This document shows, one piece after another, positions 36,764 through 46,335 of a stretch of DNA of 64,000 bases. The notes beneath the pieces are model-generated. The model was not told where the DNA came from and did not search any database. It saw only the letters and a program-made list of their open reading frames with translations. The position numbers and the translations under genes were made by a program. Within the stretch, counting starts at the first letter, position 1; every line of letters starts with the position of its first letter. Origin of the DNA: Gammaproteobacteria bacterium (GTDB taxonomy: Bacteria; Pseudomonadota; Gammaproteobacteria; Burkholderiales; Burkholderiaceae_D). The stretch lies in assembly GCA_903970185.1 (NCBI GenBank), contig CAJCIC010000042.1, forward strand, positions 1 to 64,000, read 5' to 3'.

Positions 36764-39064
36764 CTACTCATAGTGATCGTAAGGTGATTCTTCAACCGTC
36801 GGCGCCAGGACCCGCGGATAGCCCGGAATGTTGTGCCTGAGCTGCTCCAGTGGATTGGCGCCGATTTGCGAAAAACCGTTCAATTCGAGCTGGAAGAACA
36901 ATGTCGTCGTCGACGTCGACACTCCGGTCAGGAAACGTTGCGCGGCAAAACGCAGAACCCAGCAGCAGCCGCGGTATTCAAGACCAGCCAACACTTCGAC
37001 CAGTTGCCGGTCGCGAGCCGAGTAGTTTACCCGACCGACGCCATACCAGCCGGCCGACAAGGGATACTGCCCGGTGAAGTCGAACTGGTCAAACTGTCCC
37101 CTTAGGTAGCGATAGTCAATGCCAAGTTCCTTGTTCTCGCCAGGGATCCAGCGCGCGCCGATGTTGGAAGTCTGCGTGCCACCGGCCTCAGGGCTGTAGT
37201 CAAGGGCGACATCGACGGCCACCTGCGGCGTGACCTGGCCGCTGGCCAGCGCCAAAAGGTCGGCCTGGCCGGCATTCACCGGCTGGCTTGGCGCAAGCGA
37301 GGCGTAGGGCAAGAGCGAGTTGGTAACGCCGGGCACGGTGACATTCTGGTCACTCAGGTACAGCCTTGAGCCGATTGCGGCGCGAAACAGTTCGGCACCC
37401 GTAGCCGGATTGAGCAAGCGCGTGGTCAGCGCCGTGGTGATCTGGTTTTCGTCAGCCAGCCGGTCATACCCGGTGAACGCATTTTCGGCGAAAAGTTGTG
37501 AAAAATTGAATTCCGGAACCGCGCTGTCGAAATCCGGGAACTGGCTCTGATTGCGATACGGCCGGTAGACATAAAAGGCTCGCGGCTCAAGCGTTTGCAG
37601 GTAATCGTCACCGAAAATGGTCGCATCGCGCTCGAAGATGAGGCCGGCATCGACGCTGACTGCCGGCACCGAGCGGTCAAACGAGTTGGGCAACGCCGGG
37701 CTCTGGTCGGTCAGGGCATAGCTGGTGAAGTTATAGGATGCCTTGGGCGTGATGAACCAGCCCGGACCGACAAGCGGATAGGACACACTCGGATTGAACA
37801 CCACGCGCTGGCCGCCAACGGCGCCGACCGTCTCAAATCGGGTGGCAAATCCAGTCAGGCTGAAGTCAAAGCCGCCGTAATCGAGCTTGGCTGCGTGCAG
37901 TTCGAATTCAGGCACCTTGTCGTAGGGCACGGCAATCGGCGAATCGGGCAACTCCAGCGTCTGGTAGCGCAACACGCGCGCAGTCAGCGTCCAGTAGGTC
38001 GAGCCGTATGACAATTCAAGATCGCGCGGCAACTCGCGCGTCGAGGAGGCAGCCAGATTGCGCGAGAAATCGACAAAATAATTGGCGTCAGAAACCTTCT
38101 GGAAATTGATGTAGCTCGAGAACCCGGCGAGCGCACCGCTGCCCGTCCACAGGTTTTGCACGAGCAGCGAATAGCGCCCGTAACCCGCTTCGCGGTCGTC
38201 AAGCGCCTCGATGCGGATATCGCCGATATCATGCGGCTCGATAAAGCGGAAGTCGCCGGCTTCTTGCAGACCGCGACGCGAGAGGAAGTTGTTGTAGATC
38301 GTCAGGTCGCGGTTGGGCGCGATGTTCCAGTAGTACGGGAGCAAGAACTCAAAGCCGCTTGTCGAAGTGGCGCTCATCGTCGGCGGCAAAAAGCCGCTGC
38401 GCCTGTCGTTGTTGAGCGGGAACGTCAGGTACGGCGAGGTCAGGATCGGCACCCCCTGGAAGTACACCGTGGCGTTGTGGCCAACGCCCTCGCCCGTGCC
38501 CTGATCGAGCTCCATCTGGTTGGCGGTCATGTACCACTCGTAGTCGCCAGGCGGACAGGTGGTATAGATCGGCTCGATCAAAACCGATTGCTGGCGACTC
38601 AGGAAATTGATGCGATCTGCAAATCCACGGCCCTGGTTGCTCCACAGGTAATAGTTGGGCGCGACGAAAAATCCCTGGTAGTCATCAAGGCGCAGGCGCA
38701 ATTCCGGGCCGGTGTAGGTGTTGTCATCGCGGTACAGGCGTACCGAGCCGCTTGCGAACAGTTCGTCTGACACCTGGTCATAATGAATGTAGTCGCCCTT
38801 GATGATGCCGCTTGCCCGCCTCAGCTCGGCATGGCCAACCAGGGTCGTGTCGACATCATTGGTGCCGAACACTTGGTCGCCGATGCCAAACGTCGGTGTC
38901 GCCTCGTCGCCGTTTTTTTGTAAAGGCGGGATCAGGATGTCCTGGGAGCGCAGCTGCAGGCCGTCCTGCGCGCGGCAAAGGGAAGGGTCGGCAAGCGAGC
39001 CGAAAAGCCAGAGCGCAAATGCGATGCGCGTCATGCGCAGATGAGCGCCCGCACTGCCCCCCAT
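36764..39064 (-). CDS. lptD: LPS-assembly protein LptD
   Basis: LptD is the outer-membrane barrel that inserts LPS, with LptE, 766 aa. The ATG at 39064 is favoured because AGGGAG lies 9 bp upstream; ATG at 39034 (MTRIAFALWLFGS) is an alternative. A signal peptide ending SLCRA precedes QDGLQLRSQ. The N-terminal OstA/LptA-like domain is seen in GHAELRRASGIIKGDYIHYD, followed by the 26-strand barrel. Mature cysteines are in YTTCPPGDYEW and the adjacent pair in YRGCCWVLRF; the N-terminal Cys that forms the second disulfide in E. coli is not evident after the signal. It is first in the operon and divergent from amgK. Confidence 0.95.
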   Translation of the reverse strand: MGGSAGAHLRMTRIAFALWLFGSLADPSLCRAQDGLQLRSQDILIPPLQKNGDEATPTFGIGDQVFGTNDVDTTLVGHAELRRASGIIKGDYIHYDQVSDELFASGSVRLYRDDNTYTGPELRLRLDDYQGFFVAPNYYLWSNQGRGFADRINFLSRQQSVLIEPIYTTCPPGDYEWYMTANQMELDQGTGEGVGHNATVYFQGVPILTSPYLTFPLNNDRRSGFLPPTMSATSTSGFEFLLPYYWNIAPNRDLTIYNNFLSRRGLQEAGDFRFIEPHDIGDIRIEALDDREAGYGRYSLLVQNLWTGSGALAGFSSYINFQKVSDANYFVDFSRNLAASSTRELPRDLELSYGSTYWTLTARVLRYQTLELPDSPIAVPYDKVPEFELHAAKLDYGGFDFSLTGFATRFETVGAVGGQRVVFNPSVSYPLVGPGWFITPKASYNFTSYALTDQSPALPNSFDRSVPAVSVDAGLIFERDATIFGDDYLQTLEPRAFYVYRPYRNQSQFPDFDSAVPEFNFSQLFAENAFTGYDRLADENQITTALTTRLLNPATGAELFRAAIGSRLYLSDQNVTVPGVTNSLLPYASLAPSQPVNAGQADLLALASGQVTPQVAVDVALDYSPEAGGTQTSNIGARWIPGENKELGIDYRYLRGQFDQFDFTGQYPLSAGWYGVGRVNYSARDRQLVEVLAGLEYRGCCWVLRFAAQRFLTGVSTSTTTLFFQLELNGFSQIGANPLEQLRHNIPGYPRVLAPTVEESPYDHYE

Positions 39065-39132
39065 TAGACCCGACTCCCTCTCGCGCATCGTATTGTGGCG
39101 CGACGCGCGCCGCATGGCTCTGGCAATCGGCT

Positions 39133-39138
39133 ATTATA
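39133..39138 (-). promoter_or_regulatory. Candidate -10 element of the lptD operon promoter
   Basis: On the minus strand the sequence reads TATAAT, about 70 bp upstream of the lptD start. No good -35 is found at 17-18 bp. The same AT-rich patch reads TATTAT on the plus strand and might instead serve amgK. It is the only good -10-like hexamer in the 144-bp divergent region. Confidence 0.4.
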
Positions 39139-39208
39139 GGGCATCGATTTTTGGCCGCGACGAAATCCGCTCGCGGCTTGCGTATCGTTCAGCCTTGATA
39201 CCCCCCAG

Positions 39209-40252
39209 ATGCCGGTCACAGAAAATAGCGGGCGGAAAGAGGCGCTCGTCAAATGGGTGAATAGCTTGCCAGGGTTTCACCTGGCGCTTGATGACGTGGT
39301 CGCGGCGTCAAGCGATGCCAGTTTTCGACGCTACTTCCGCATCCCTTCGGATGCCCACGGCAGTCTGATCGTCATGGACGCGCCGCCTGAATTCGAGGAT
39401 TGCCAGCCGTTTGTCGCCGTTGCTGCGCTTTTTGAAGCTGCCCACATCTCGGTGCCCGAAATCCTCGGCGCCAATCTTGCCGAGGGATTCCTCGTGCTCT
39501 CCGATCTGGGCGACACGACGTATCTCCTGAGCCTTGATAACAATGCCAGGAATAACGCGCCGGCGCTGATGAACGACGCGATCAAGGCGTTATTGCAATT
39601 GCAGTCGCGCGCCGATGGCGCGCAACTGCCTGCCTACGACCGGGCGCTGCTGCTGCGCGAAATGACGCTATTCATCGACTGGTACCTGCTGCGCCACCTC
39701 GGCGTCGATCCCTCGCGGGCCGAACGTGACATGCTCGCCGAACTTTTCGAGCGACTGGTTGAAAACGCCCAGTCGCAAGCGCAGGTCGCCGTGCATCGCG
39801 ATTACCATAGTCGCAATCTGATGGTGATCGACGACACGCGGCGCCACGGTAACCCGGGGGTGCTGGATTTCCAGGACGCTGTGCTTGGCCCGATCACCTA
39901 TGACCTGGTATCGCTTTTGCGCGACGCCTATATCGAGTGGCCGGAAGAACAGATCCTTGACTGGGCCGTGCGCTACTGGGAAAAGGCACGCGCACTGGGT
40001 CTGGGCGTTCCTGGCGACTTCGCCGATTTCTGGCAGGGATTCGAGTTGATGGGTCTGCAAAGACATCTGAAAGTGCTCGGCATCTTCGCGCGCCTGTCGC
40101 ATCGCGACGGCAAGCACGGCTACCTCGCCGACCTGGCGCTGGTCTCGCGCTACGTCCGCGGTGTATGCGCGCGCTATCGCATCGCAGCGCCGCTGTTGAA
40201 ACTGCTCGACCGCAGCGAAGGCCATGCAAGACACGCGGGGTACACGTTCTGA
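39209..40252 (+). CDS. amgK: N-acetylmuramate/N-acetylglucosamine kinase (AmgK-like)
   Basis: This 347-aa kinase has the aminoglycoside-phosphotransferase fold. The catalytic Asp lies in VAVHRDYHSRNLMVID and the metal Asp in GVLDFQDAVLGPITYDLVSL. The N-terminus has SSDASFRRYFRIP. AmgK phosphorylates MurNAc at C1 in the cell-wall recycling bypass that ends in UDP-MurNAc, and in Pseudomonas it is paired with murU and lies divergent from the lptD operon. Both hold here, so the substrate assignment is strong though inferred. Its stop overlaps the murU start by one base (TGATG). Confidence 0.9.
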   Translation: MPVTENSGRKEALVKWVNSLPGFHLALDDVVAASSDASFRRYFRIPSDAHGSLIVMDAPPEFEDCQPFVAVAALFEAAHISVPEILGANLAEGFLVLSDLGDTTYLLSLDNNARNNAPALMNDAIKALLQLQSRADGAQLPAYDRALLLREMTLFIDWYLLRHLGVDPSRAERDMLAELFERLVENAQSQAQVAVHRDYHSRNLMVIDDTRRHGNPGVLDFQDAVLGPITYDLVSLLRDAYIEWPEEQILDWAVRYWEKARALGLGVPGDFADFWQGFELMGLQRHLKVLGIFARLSHRDGKHGYLADLALVSRYVRGVCARYRIAAPLLKLLDRSEGHARHAGYTF

Positions 40253-40971
40253 TGCGCGCCATGATCCTTGCTGCCGGCCGCGGCATGCGCATGCGGCCCT
40301 TGACCAACGGTCGGCCCAAGGTCCTGCTCGAGGTCGGCGGCAAGAGCCTCATCGTGTGGCAGATCGAGCGCCTCGTGGCTGCGGGTTTTCGCGAAATCGT
40401 GATCAATCATTCGCACCTGGGCCAGATGATCGAGCGTCAGCTGATCGACGGCAGGCAGTTCAACGCCCGCATCACCTATTCGCCCGAGGCCGAGCCGCTC
40501 GAGGCGCTTGGGGGTATCGTCCAGGCCCTGCGCATGCTCGGTGATCAACCGTTCGTCCTCGTCAGCGGCGATATCTACACGACCTACCCCTATCAGCAGC
40601 TGCAGGCGATCGGCAGCGCGATTGCAAGCGACTATCCAAGGCGCTCTGCGCATCTGGTCCTGACCGACAATCCTGCCTACCACCCACAAGGCGACATGGG
40701 GCTAAAAGACGGCAGCATCACCGTCGACGGGCCGCACCTGACCTACGCCAACATTGGCGTATTTCATCCGCGCCTTTTTTCCGGCCTATCGCGCGGCGAG
40801 CCGTTAAAGCTGTTTCCCTGGATCTACCGCTTTCTCGGAGGCCAGCGCGTGACCGGCGAGCATTACAGCGGCGTGTGGCACAACGTTGGCACGGCCGATG
40901 AACTTGGCATGCTCAACGAGCGCTTGCATCGCCAGGCGACAAGCAGAGCAAGCCCGGTGCCGCCGCGATGA
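40252..40971 (+). CDS. murU: N-acetylmuramate alpha-1-phosphate uridylyltransferase (MurU-like)
   Basis: This sugar-nucleotide transferase of 239 aa starts MRAMILAAGRGMRMRPLTNG followed by RPKVLLEVGGKSL, the GT-A nucleotidyltransferase signature, with the metal Asp in FVLVSGDIYTTYP. It would make UDP-MurNAc from MurNAc-1-phosphate supplied by AmgK, bypassing de novo synthesis and fosfomycin-sensitive MurA. The start at 40252 is set by the overlap with amgK; a longer frame reaches 40165 inside amgK. Its stop overlaps the next gene by 4 bp. Confidence 0.9.
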   Translation: MRAMILAAGRGMRMRPLTNGRPKVLLEVGGKSLIVWQIERLVAAGFREIVINHSHLGQMIERQLIDGRQFNARITYSPEAEPLEALGGIVQALRMLGDQPFVLVSGDIYTTYPYQQLQAIGSAIASDYPRRSAHLVLTDNPAYHPQGDMGLKDGSITVDGPHLTYANIGVFHPRLFSGLSRGEPLKLFPWIYRFLGGQRVTGEHYSGVWHNVGTADELGMLNERLHRQATSRASPVPPR

Positions 40972-42128
40972 CAAAGATGCCCGCACGCGCGCCTCGTGCA
41001 AGGACGGTTCTGATCTCGGGTTTCGGCCCGGTGGGCGCCGCGTGCGCTGCCGCCCTGTCGCTGCGACTCGCAGACAGCGTGGCCATCGTCGTGCTCGATT
41101 CCCGTCCCATGCGCGCGAGCCCCAGTCTTGACACGCGCATGCTCGCCGTCTCGCACGGCAGCCGGGTGCTGCTCGAACGCCTCGGCGCGTGGAACGGCGA
41201 GGAGGCGGCAGCGATCAGGCAGATTCACGTCTCCGAACGCCTGGCATTCGGGCGCACCCTGCTTAAGGCCAGCGACTACGGCATCGACGCCTTGGGCTAT
41301 GTCATCCCCTATCGCGCACTGGCGACGATGCTCATCGAACGCGCGCGCGCACTGCCGGTTGAAGTGCGCACAAACGTGCGCATCGAACACTGCAAACTGG
41401 AGGGTGACGGCTGCCACGTCGCTCTGTCTGACGGAGGGTCGATTGACGTCGACTACGTCATCCACGCGGAAGGACAGCCCGAAGGCCAGCCTGCGCAAAA
41501 AAGCCGCGACTACGAGCAGCATGCGTTGTCTGCACTGGTCACGTGTGAGCGGCCACTCGCTTACACCGCCTTCGAGCGCTTTACGCGCGAGGGGCCGCTT
41601 GCGCTGTTGCCGGCAAAAAACGGCTATGCGCTTGTCTGGTGCGCAAGGCCCGAAGAGACCGAGCGGCGCATGGCACTTGCCGATGCCGCCCTGCTTGGCG
41701 AGCTCCATGACATGTTTGGCGATCGTCTCGGGAAATTTACGTCGATTCGCGCACGCTCGAGCGTGCCCCTTGGCTTGCAGGTTGCGCAAAATGCACCAAA
41801 ACTGCGCGAGTTCGCGATCGGCAACGCCGCGCAGGCACTTCATCCTGTCGCAGGACAGGGGTTCAATCTCGGCCTGCGTGACGCGTTTTGTGTTGGCGCA
41901 GCGATTGCCCGCAATTTCGATGATCCCGCCAAAGCCGAGAGCGACTTTCTCGTGCAACGCCGCCGCGATCGGCACGCAACGATCGGCGTCACAGACCTGC
42001 TCTCGCGCGTCTTTGCGACCCCGCTTTGGCCACTGCGCCCCTTGCGCGGCGCGGCGCTGGCGCTTCTTGACGTCGTTCCTGCACTGCGTCATCCGCTCGC
42101 GCGCCACATGATGAACGGACAACGCTAG
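40968..42128 (+). CDS. ubiH: UbiH/UbiF/VisC family FAD-dependent hydroxylase
   Basis: This 386-aa flavoprotein monooxygenase of ubiquinone biosynthesis type has an N-terminal FAD motif, VLISGFGPVGAACAAAL, and an NAD(P)/FAD second motif with the family signature GNAAQALHPVAGQGFNLGLRD near residue 285-305. The DSRP and DTRMLAVSHGSRVLLERLG blocks are typical of UbiH. Which ring position it hydroxylates cannot be decided from motifs, so UbiH is the probable name, by analogy with its position near dusB/fis in related genomes. It starts in an ATGA overlap with murU. Confidence 0.85.
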   Translation: MTKMPARAPRARTVLISGFGPVGAACAAALSLRLADSVAIVVLDSRPMRASPSLDTRMLAVSHGSRVLLERLGAWNGEEAAAIRQIHVSERLAFGRTLLKASDYGIDALGYVIPYRALATMLIERARALPVEVRTNVRIEHCKLEGDGCHVALSDGGSIDVDYVIHAEGQPEGQPAQKSRDYEQHALSALVTCERPLAYTAFERFTREGPLALLPAKNGYALVWCARPEETERRMALADAALLGELHDMFGDRLGKFTSIRARSSVPLGLQVAQNAPKLREFAIGNAAQALHPVAGQGFNLGLRDAFCVGAAIARNFDDPAKAESDFLVQRRRDRHATIGVTDLLSRVFATPLWPLRPLRGAALALLDVVPALRHPLARHMMNGQR

Positions 42129-42268
42129 GCGCAAGATCAACTTTTTTTCGGGAAACCTGTTGCAGTTGCGCCCGATGAGAATTTTTGACGTGTGTTGGAC
42201 GATCTCTTGTCCTAGAATAACGCTCCCTGGCGGTGTCAGCATGGCACCGCGCAATCTTGCATCGTGTC

Positions 42269-43297
42269 GTGCGCCTCGCTCAATTTCAACTTCCCAACAA
42301 TGTCTTCGCCGCGCCCATGGCGGGCGTGACAGACCGGCCGTATCGCAAGCTGTGCAGGCGGTTGGGTGCGGGCTACGTGGTCTCGGAAATGGCGGCGAGC
42401 AATCCCAGAGTCTGGGCCTCGGAAAAAACCGCGCGACGCCTCGACCACCAGGGCGAAGAGGCCCCGATTGTTGTCCAGATCGCCGGGGGCGACGTCAATC
42501 TCATGGCAGAAGCCGCGCGCTACAACATCCAGCGCGGCGCTGCCATCATCGATATCAACATGGGCTGTCCGGCAAAAAAAGTCTGCCAGCTGCAGGCGGG
42601 CTCCGCGCTCCTTTCTGACGAATTGCTGGTGGCACGCATGATCAGCGCGGTGGTCGCCGCCGCGCGCGACGAAGGGGATGTCCCGGTCACGCTCAAATTT
42701 CGCACCGGCCCGACGCGCGTGCTGCGCAACGCCACGCGCATTGCCGCCATTGCAGAAGCCGAGGGCATCGCCATGCTGACGCTGCACGGACGCACGCGCG
42801 CCGATCAGTTCAACGGCGAGGCCGAGTACGAAACCATCGCCAGGGTCAAGGCGGCCGCACGCATCCCGGTGGTGGCCAACGGTGACATCGACTGCCCCGA
42901 AAAGGCCGCAAGGGTGTTAGCGCACACCGGCGCTGATGCCGTCATGATCGGCCGCGCCGCGCTCGGGCGTCCATGGCTCTTTCGCCAGATCGCGACCTAT
43001 CTCGAGACCGGTGTCGTTGGCCCTTTGCCAACGATTGGAGAAGTGCGCGAACTTCTGCTTGAGCACCTGCAGGAACATTACCGCTTCTACGGCGAATGGA
43101 TAGGCGTCAGAAGCGCAAGGAAACATATCGGCTGGTACGTCCACGACCTGCCCCAGGGGGCAGCGTTTCGTGCACGCATGAATCAACTCGAGGATTGTCG
43201 CAGCCAGGCTGAGGCGGTCGATCAGTTTTTCGCCAGGCTTGGCGATCCGTCTTTGCCTTTGCCTGTAGGCGACATCAAGGAGCAACTTGCCGCATGA
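42269..43297 (+). CDS. dusB: tRNA-dihydrouridine synthase B
   Basis: DusB is an FMN enzyme that reduces uridine 17 in the D-loop of tRNAs. The core is APMAGVTDRPYRKLCRRLGA, then VVQIAGGDVNLMAEAA, the catalytic Cys in NMGCPAKKVCQ, TLHGRTRADQFNG and VVANGDIDC. The start is uncertain: GTG at 42269 (MRLAQFQLPNNVF) gives 342 aa and fits the family, while GTG at 42233 adds 12 residues. The fis start overlaps its stop by 4 bp, as in the dusB-fis operon of E. coli. Confidence 0.94.
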   Translation: MRLAQFQLPNNVFAAPMAGVTDRPYRKLCRRLGAGYVVSEMAASNPRVWASEKTARRLDHQGEEAPIVVQIAGGDVNLMAEAARYNIQRGAAIIDINMGCPAKKVCQLQAGSALLSDELLVARMISAVVAAARDEGDVPVTLKFRTGPTRVLRNATRIAAIAEAEGIAMLTLHGRTRADQFNGEAEYETIARVKAAARIPVVANGDIDCPEKAARVLAHTGADAVMIGRAALGRPWLFRQIATYLETGVVGPLPTIGEVRELLLEHLQEHYRFYGEWIGVRSARKHIGWYVHDLPQGAAFRARMNQLEDCRSQAEAVDQFFARLGDPSLPLPVGDIKEQLAA

Positions 43298-43527
43298 GCA
43301 AACAATCGATCGAAGAATGCGTGCGACGCAGCCTTGACAAGTATTTTCGCGATCTCGAAGGCGAGACCGCGCATAACGTCTACGAGATGGTGATGCTAAC
43401 GGTTGAGCGGCCGGTGCTCGAGGTCGCAATGGAGCAGGCTGCAGGCAACCAGTCGATTGCAGCGGGCATCCTTGGCATCAATCGCAACACCTTGCGCAAG
43501 AAACTCCAGCTGCACGGCCTGCTCTAG
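43294..43527 (+). CDS. fis: Fis family DNA-binding protein
   Basis: This 77-aa nucleoid-associated protein lacks most of the E. coli N-terminal arm. The C-terminal helix-turn-helix is clear: ERPVLEVAMEQAAGNQSIAA followed by GILGINRNTLRKKLQLHGLL. Short Fis proteins like this are normal in betaproteobacteria. It overlaps dusB by 4 bp (ATGA). A 7-bp stem (GCGGTCG/CGACCGC) follows at about 43539-43555 but has no T run. Confidence 0.94.
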   Translation: MSKQSIEECVRRSLDKYFRDLEGETAHNVYEMVMLTVERPVLEVAMEQAAGNQSIAAGILGINRNTLRKKLQLHGLL

Positions 43528-43602
43528 GGCCCTCTTCGCGGTCGCTGCGACCGCTTGCTCGAAGGCGGCGCAAGTTGAGCTGCCGCAATCTGAATGTGGA
43601 TC

Positions 43603-45165
43603 ATGACAGCTAACGTCAAACAGGCGCTCCTGAGTGTTTCGGACAAGACCGGCATCGTCGATCTCGCGCGTGCGCTGCGCGCGCTTGGCATCCAGCTGCT
43701 GTCAACCGGAGGCACGGCACGACTTATCGCCGAAGCCGGCATCGAAGTCACCGAGGTCGCCGATTACACCGGCTTTCCCGAGATGCTCGATGGCCGCGTC
43801 AAGACGCTGCACCCGCGCATTCACGGCGGACTTCTGGCGCGGCGGGACGACGCCGAACATGTCGCTGCCCTCGTCAAGCACGATATTCCAACCATCGATC
43901 TGCTGGTGGTCAACCTCTACCCCTTTGCGGCAACGGTGGCACGACTTGATGCGAGTCTTGAGGAAGCCATCGAAAACATCGACATCGGCGGGCCTGCCAT
44001 GCTGCGTGCGGCGGCCAAGAACTACGGCGGCGTCGCCGTCGTCGTCGATCCCGCCGACTATGCAACGGTGCTCGAAGAAATCAAGGCCAGCGGCTCAGTC
44101 ACCGCCAAGACGCGTTTTGCTCTTGCCAAGAAAGTCTTCGCGCACACGGCGCAGTACGACGGCGCGATCACCAACTACCTGACCTCGCTTGACGACAGCG
44201 ATCAGCGCAGGCCTTTTTCCGGCACCCTCAATTTGCACTTCGCCAAGGCGCTCGAACTGCGCTATGGCGAGAATCCCCATCAGGCAGCGGCGTTTTACCG
44301 CGAGCTCAAGCCCGTCGCCGGATCGCTCGCAACCTTCACGCAACTGCAGGGCAAGGAGCTCTCGTATAACAACCTGGCTGACGCCGATGCCGCGTGGGAA
44401 TGCGTCAAGTCCCTTGATTCGAGCGCGTGCGTCATCGTCAAGCATGCCAACCCGTGCGGCGTGGCACTTGGCCCCTCGGCCGAGAAAGCCTATCTGCGCG
44501 CCTTGAGCACCGACCCGACCTCGGCCTTTGGCGGCATCATCGCGCTGAACTGCGAAATTGACGAAGCGGCCGCAGTTGCCATCGCGAGGCAATTTGCCGA
44601 AGTCGTGATCGCACCGGCCTTCACGCCGGCTGCGCGCACGGTGTTTGCAGCCCGTGACAAGGTGCGCCTGCTTGAGATTGCCCTGGCCAAAACCCCGCCA
44701 GGCCTTGATTTCAAGCGCATCGGCGGCGGCCTTCTGGTGCAAGACGCCGACCTCTTCCCGGTCAACAAGGCCGAGCTGAAGGTCGTCACCACGACGCAAC
44801 CCAGCGATGAACAGTTGGCCGACATGCTGTTTGCCTGGCGGGTTGCCAAGTTCGTCAAGTCCAACGCCATTGTCTTTTGCCGCGATGGCATGACCCTTGG
44901 TGTCGGAGCGGGGCAAATGAGCCGGGTTGATTCCTCGCGCATTGCCGCGATCAAGGCCGAGCACGCTGGCCTTGCCCTGGCCGGCTCGGCTGTCGCCTCT
45001 GACGCCTTTTTTCCGTTCCGCGACGGCCTTGACGTCGTCATCGATGCCGGCGCCACGTCGGTCATCCAGCCTGGCGGCAGCATGCGCGATGCAGAAGTCA
45101 TTGCCGCTGCCAACGAACGCGGCATTGCCATGGTCCTGACCGGTCATCGCCACTTTCGACACTAG
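43603..45165 (+). CDS. purH: Bifunctional AICAR transformylase/IMP cyclohydrolase
   Basis: PurH performs the last two steps of IMP synthesis, 520 aa. The MGS-like IMP cyclohydrolase domain is N-terminal ([47 protein letters not shown]). The AICAR transformylase domain follows, with [25 protein letters not shown] and [18 protein letters not shown]. The ATG at 43603 is used; upstream GTG at 43594 adds only three residues. It lies 75 bp after fis, so it may share its transcript. Confidence 0.97.
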   Translation: MTANVKQALLSVSDKTGIVDLARALRALGIQLLSTGGTARLIAEAGIEVTEVADYTGFPEMLDGRVKTLHPRIHGGLLARRDDAEHVAALVKHDIPTIDLLVVNLYPFAATVARLDASLEEAIENIDIGGPAMLRAAAKNYGGVAVVVDPADYATVLEEIKASGSVTAKTRFALAKKVFAHTAQYDGAITNYLTSLDDSDQRRPFSGTLNLHFAKALELRYGENPHQAAAFYRELKPVAGSLATFTQLQGKELSYNNLADADAAWECVKSLDSSACVIVKHANPCGVALGPSAEKAYLRALSTDPTSAFGGIIALNCEIDEAAAVAIARQFAEVVIAPAFTPAARTVFAARDKVRLLEIALAKTPPGLDFKRIGGGLLVQDADLFPVNKAELKVVTTTQPSDEQLADMLFAWRVAKFVKSNAIVFCRDGMTLGVGAGQMSRVDSSRIAAIKAEHAGLALAGSAVASDAFFPFRDGLDVVIDAGATSVIQPGGSMRDAEVIAAANERGIAMVLTGHRHFRH

Positions 45166-45222
45166 CCGGCCCACACGCGCCCGCGGGGGTGATAGCCTGT
45201 CTCTTTTCTCAATGGCCGGGGC

Positions 45223-45765
45223 ATGATCATTCTGGGTATCGACCCTGGGTTGCGCGTAACCGGCTTTGGCGTCATCCGGCAGTCCGGCAGCCGCCTTTCC
45301 TACATCACGAGCGGCGTCATCAGGACGCCGCTGTCAAGCCTGCCCGAGCGCCTGAAGGCCATCCTCGAAGGCCTCTCCGAAGTCATCGCCTTGCACCGGC
45401 CTGATGAATGCGCGATCGAAAAGGTCTTCGTCAACGTCAATCCGCAATCGACGCTGCTCCTGGGCCAGGCGCGCGGTGCTGCCATCGCAGCACTGGTGCA
45501 GCACGGGCTGCCTGTTGCCGAATACACGGCGCTGCAAACCAAGCAGGCCACGGTGGGCAAGGGCAAGGCCGACAAGAGCCAGGTCCAGGCCATGGTGCAG
45601 CGGCTCCTGGCACTGCCTGGGCCGCCGGGCACCGATGCCGCCGATGCGCTCGCCTGCGCCATCTGCCACGCGCATTCGAGCGCAGGATTTTCGAGTCTTG
45701 CATCGGCCACAGGCCTGCCCAAGGGCGGCGCGCTGCGCCTAAAACGCGGCCGCATCATCGGCTAG
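45223..45765 (+). CDS. ruvC: Holliday junction endodeoxyribonuclease RuvC
   Basis: RuvC is the resolvase that cuts four-way junctions with RuvAB, 180 aa. The RNase H-like acidic residues are in [31 protein letters not shown] and [14 protein letters not shown]. The lysine-rich central loop ([18 protein letters not shown]) is typical. A peroxiredoxin gene separates ruvC from ruvAB, an insertion not present in the E. coli order. Confidence 0.97.
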   Translation: MIILGIDPGLRVTGFGVIRQSGSRLSYITSGVIRTPLSSLPERLKAILEGLSEVIALHRPDECAIEKVFVNVNPQSTLLLGQARGAAIAALVQHGLPVAEYTALQTKQATVGKGKADKSQVQAMVQRLLALPGPPGTDAADALACAICHAHSSAGFSSLASATGLPKGGALRLKRGRIIG

Positions 45766-45827
45766 CCCCGCCTCGGGAAGTGCCCGGCTCGCGTATCATT
45801 GGGCGATCTTTACAAGGAGAACATCCG

Positions 45828-46331
45828 ATGATCAAGGTTGGCGACACCGTGCCCGATGGGGCGTTATCCGAATTCATTGAAGTCGAAGGCAACGGCTGCA
45901 CGCTCGGACCCAATTCGTTTAAGGTCAGTGAACTCACGCGCGGCAAGACAATCGCCGTGTTCGGCCTGCCAGGCGCTTTCACACCGACCTGCTCGGCCAA
46001 GCACGTGCCAGGCTATATCGAGCACGCCAAGGACTTGCACGACAAGGGTGTCGACGAAATATGGTGTGTCTCGGTCAATGATCCGTTCGTCATGGGCGCC
46101 TGGGGCCGCGAAACCGGCAGTGCCGGCAAGATACGCATGATGGCCGACGGCTCGGCCACGTGGACCAAAGCGCTCGGTCTCGAATTTGATCTCACCGAGC
46201 GCGGCATGGGCATCCGCTCGCAGCGCTACTCGATGCTCCTGAAGGACGGCAAGGTGCAGTCATTGAACCTCGAGGCACCGGGCAAGTTCGAAGTGAGCGA
46301 CGCAGATACGATGCTCAAGCAGATCGCCTAG
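45828..46331 (+). CDS. Peroxiredoxin (Prx5-like)
   Basis: This 167-aa peroxiredoxin reduces hydroperoxides in the cytoplasm. The peroxidatic Cys is in [15 protein letters not shown]. No resolving Cys of the 2-Cys type appears in the expected C-terminal place, which fits the Prx5/hybrid subgroup whose donors are glutathione or thioredoxin. A second Cys is in [18 protein letters not shown] strong AAGGAGA precedes the ATG at 45828. It lies between ruvC and ruvA, 62 bp and 4 bp from them. Confidence 0.93.
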   Translation: MIKVGDTVPDGALSEFIEVEGNGCTLGPNSFKVSELTRGKTIAVFGLPGAFTPTCSAKHVPGYIEHAKDLHDKGVDEIWCVSVNDPFVMGAWGRETGSAGKIRMMADGSATWTKALGLEFDLTERGMGIRSQRYSMLLKDGKVQSLNLEAPGKFEVSDADTMLKQIA

Positions 46332-46335
46332 CGCG

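Noticed and set aside
42185-42218. TTGACG...TAGAAT as a dusB promoter
   Set aside because: The spacer is 22 bp, too long for a sigma70 promoter.
40863-42254. 463-codon minus-strand frame across murU and the ubiH-like gene
   Set aside because: Spans two overlapping genes on the other strand with strong family matches; Arg/Cys/Asp-rich noise.
43539-43555. Hairpin GCGGTCG/CGACCGC after fis as a terminator
   Set aside because: The stem is perfect but no T run follows and purH begins 48 bp later, so there is no support for termination.
44095-45174. 359-codon minus-strand frame inside purH
   Set aside because: Mirror image of a clear PurH; no domain in the translation.
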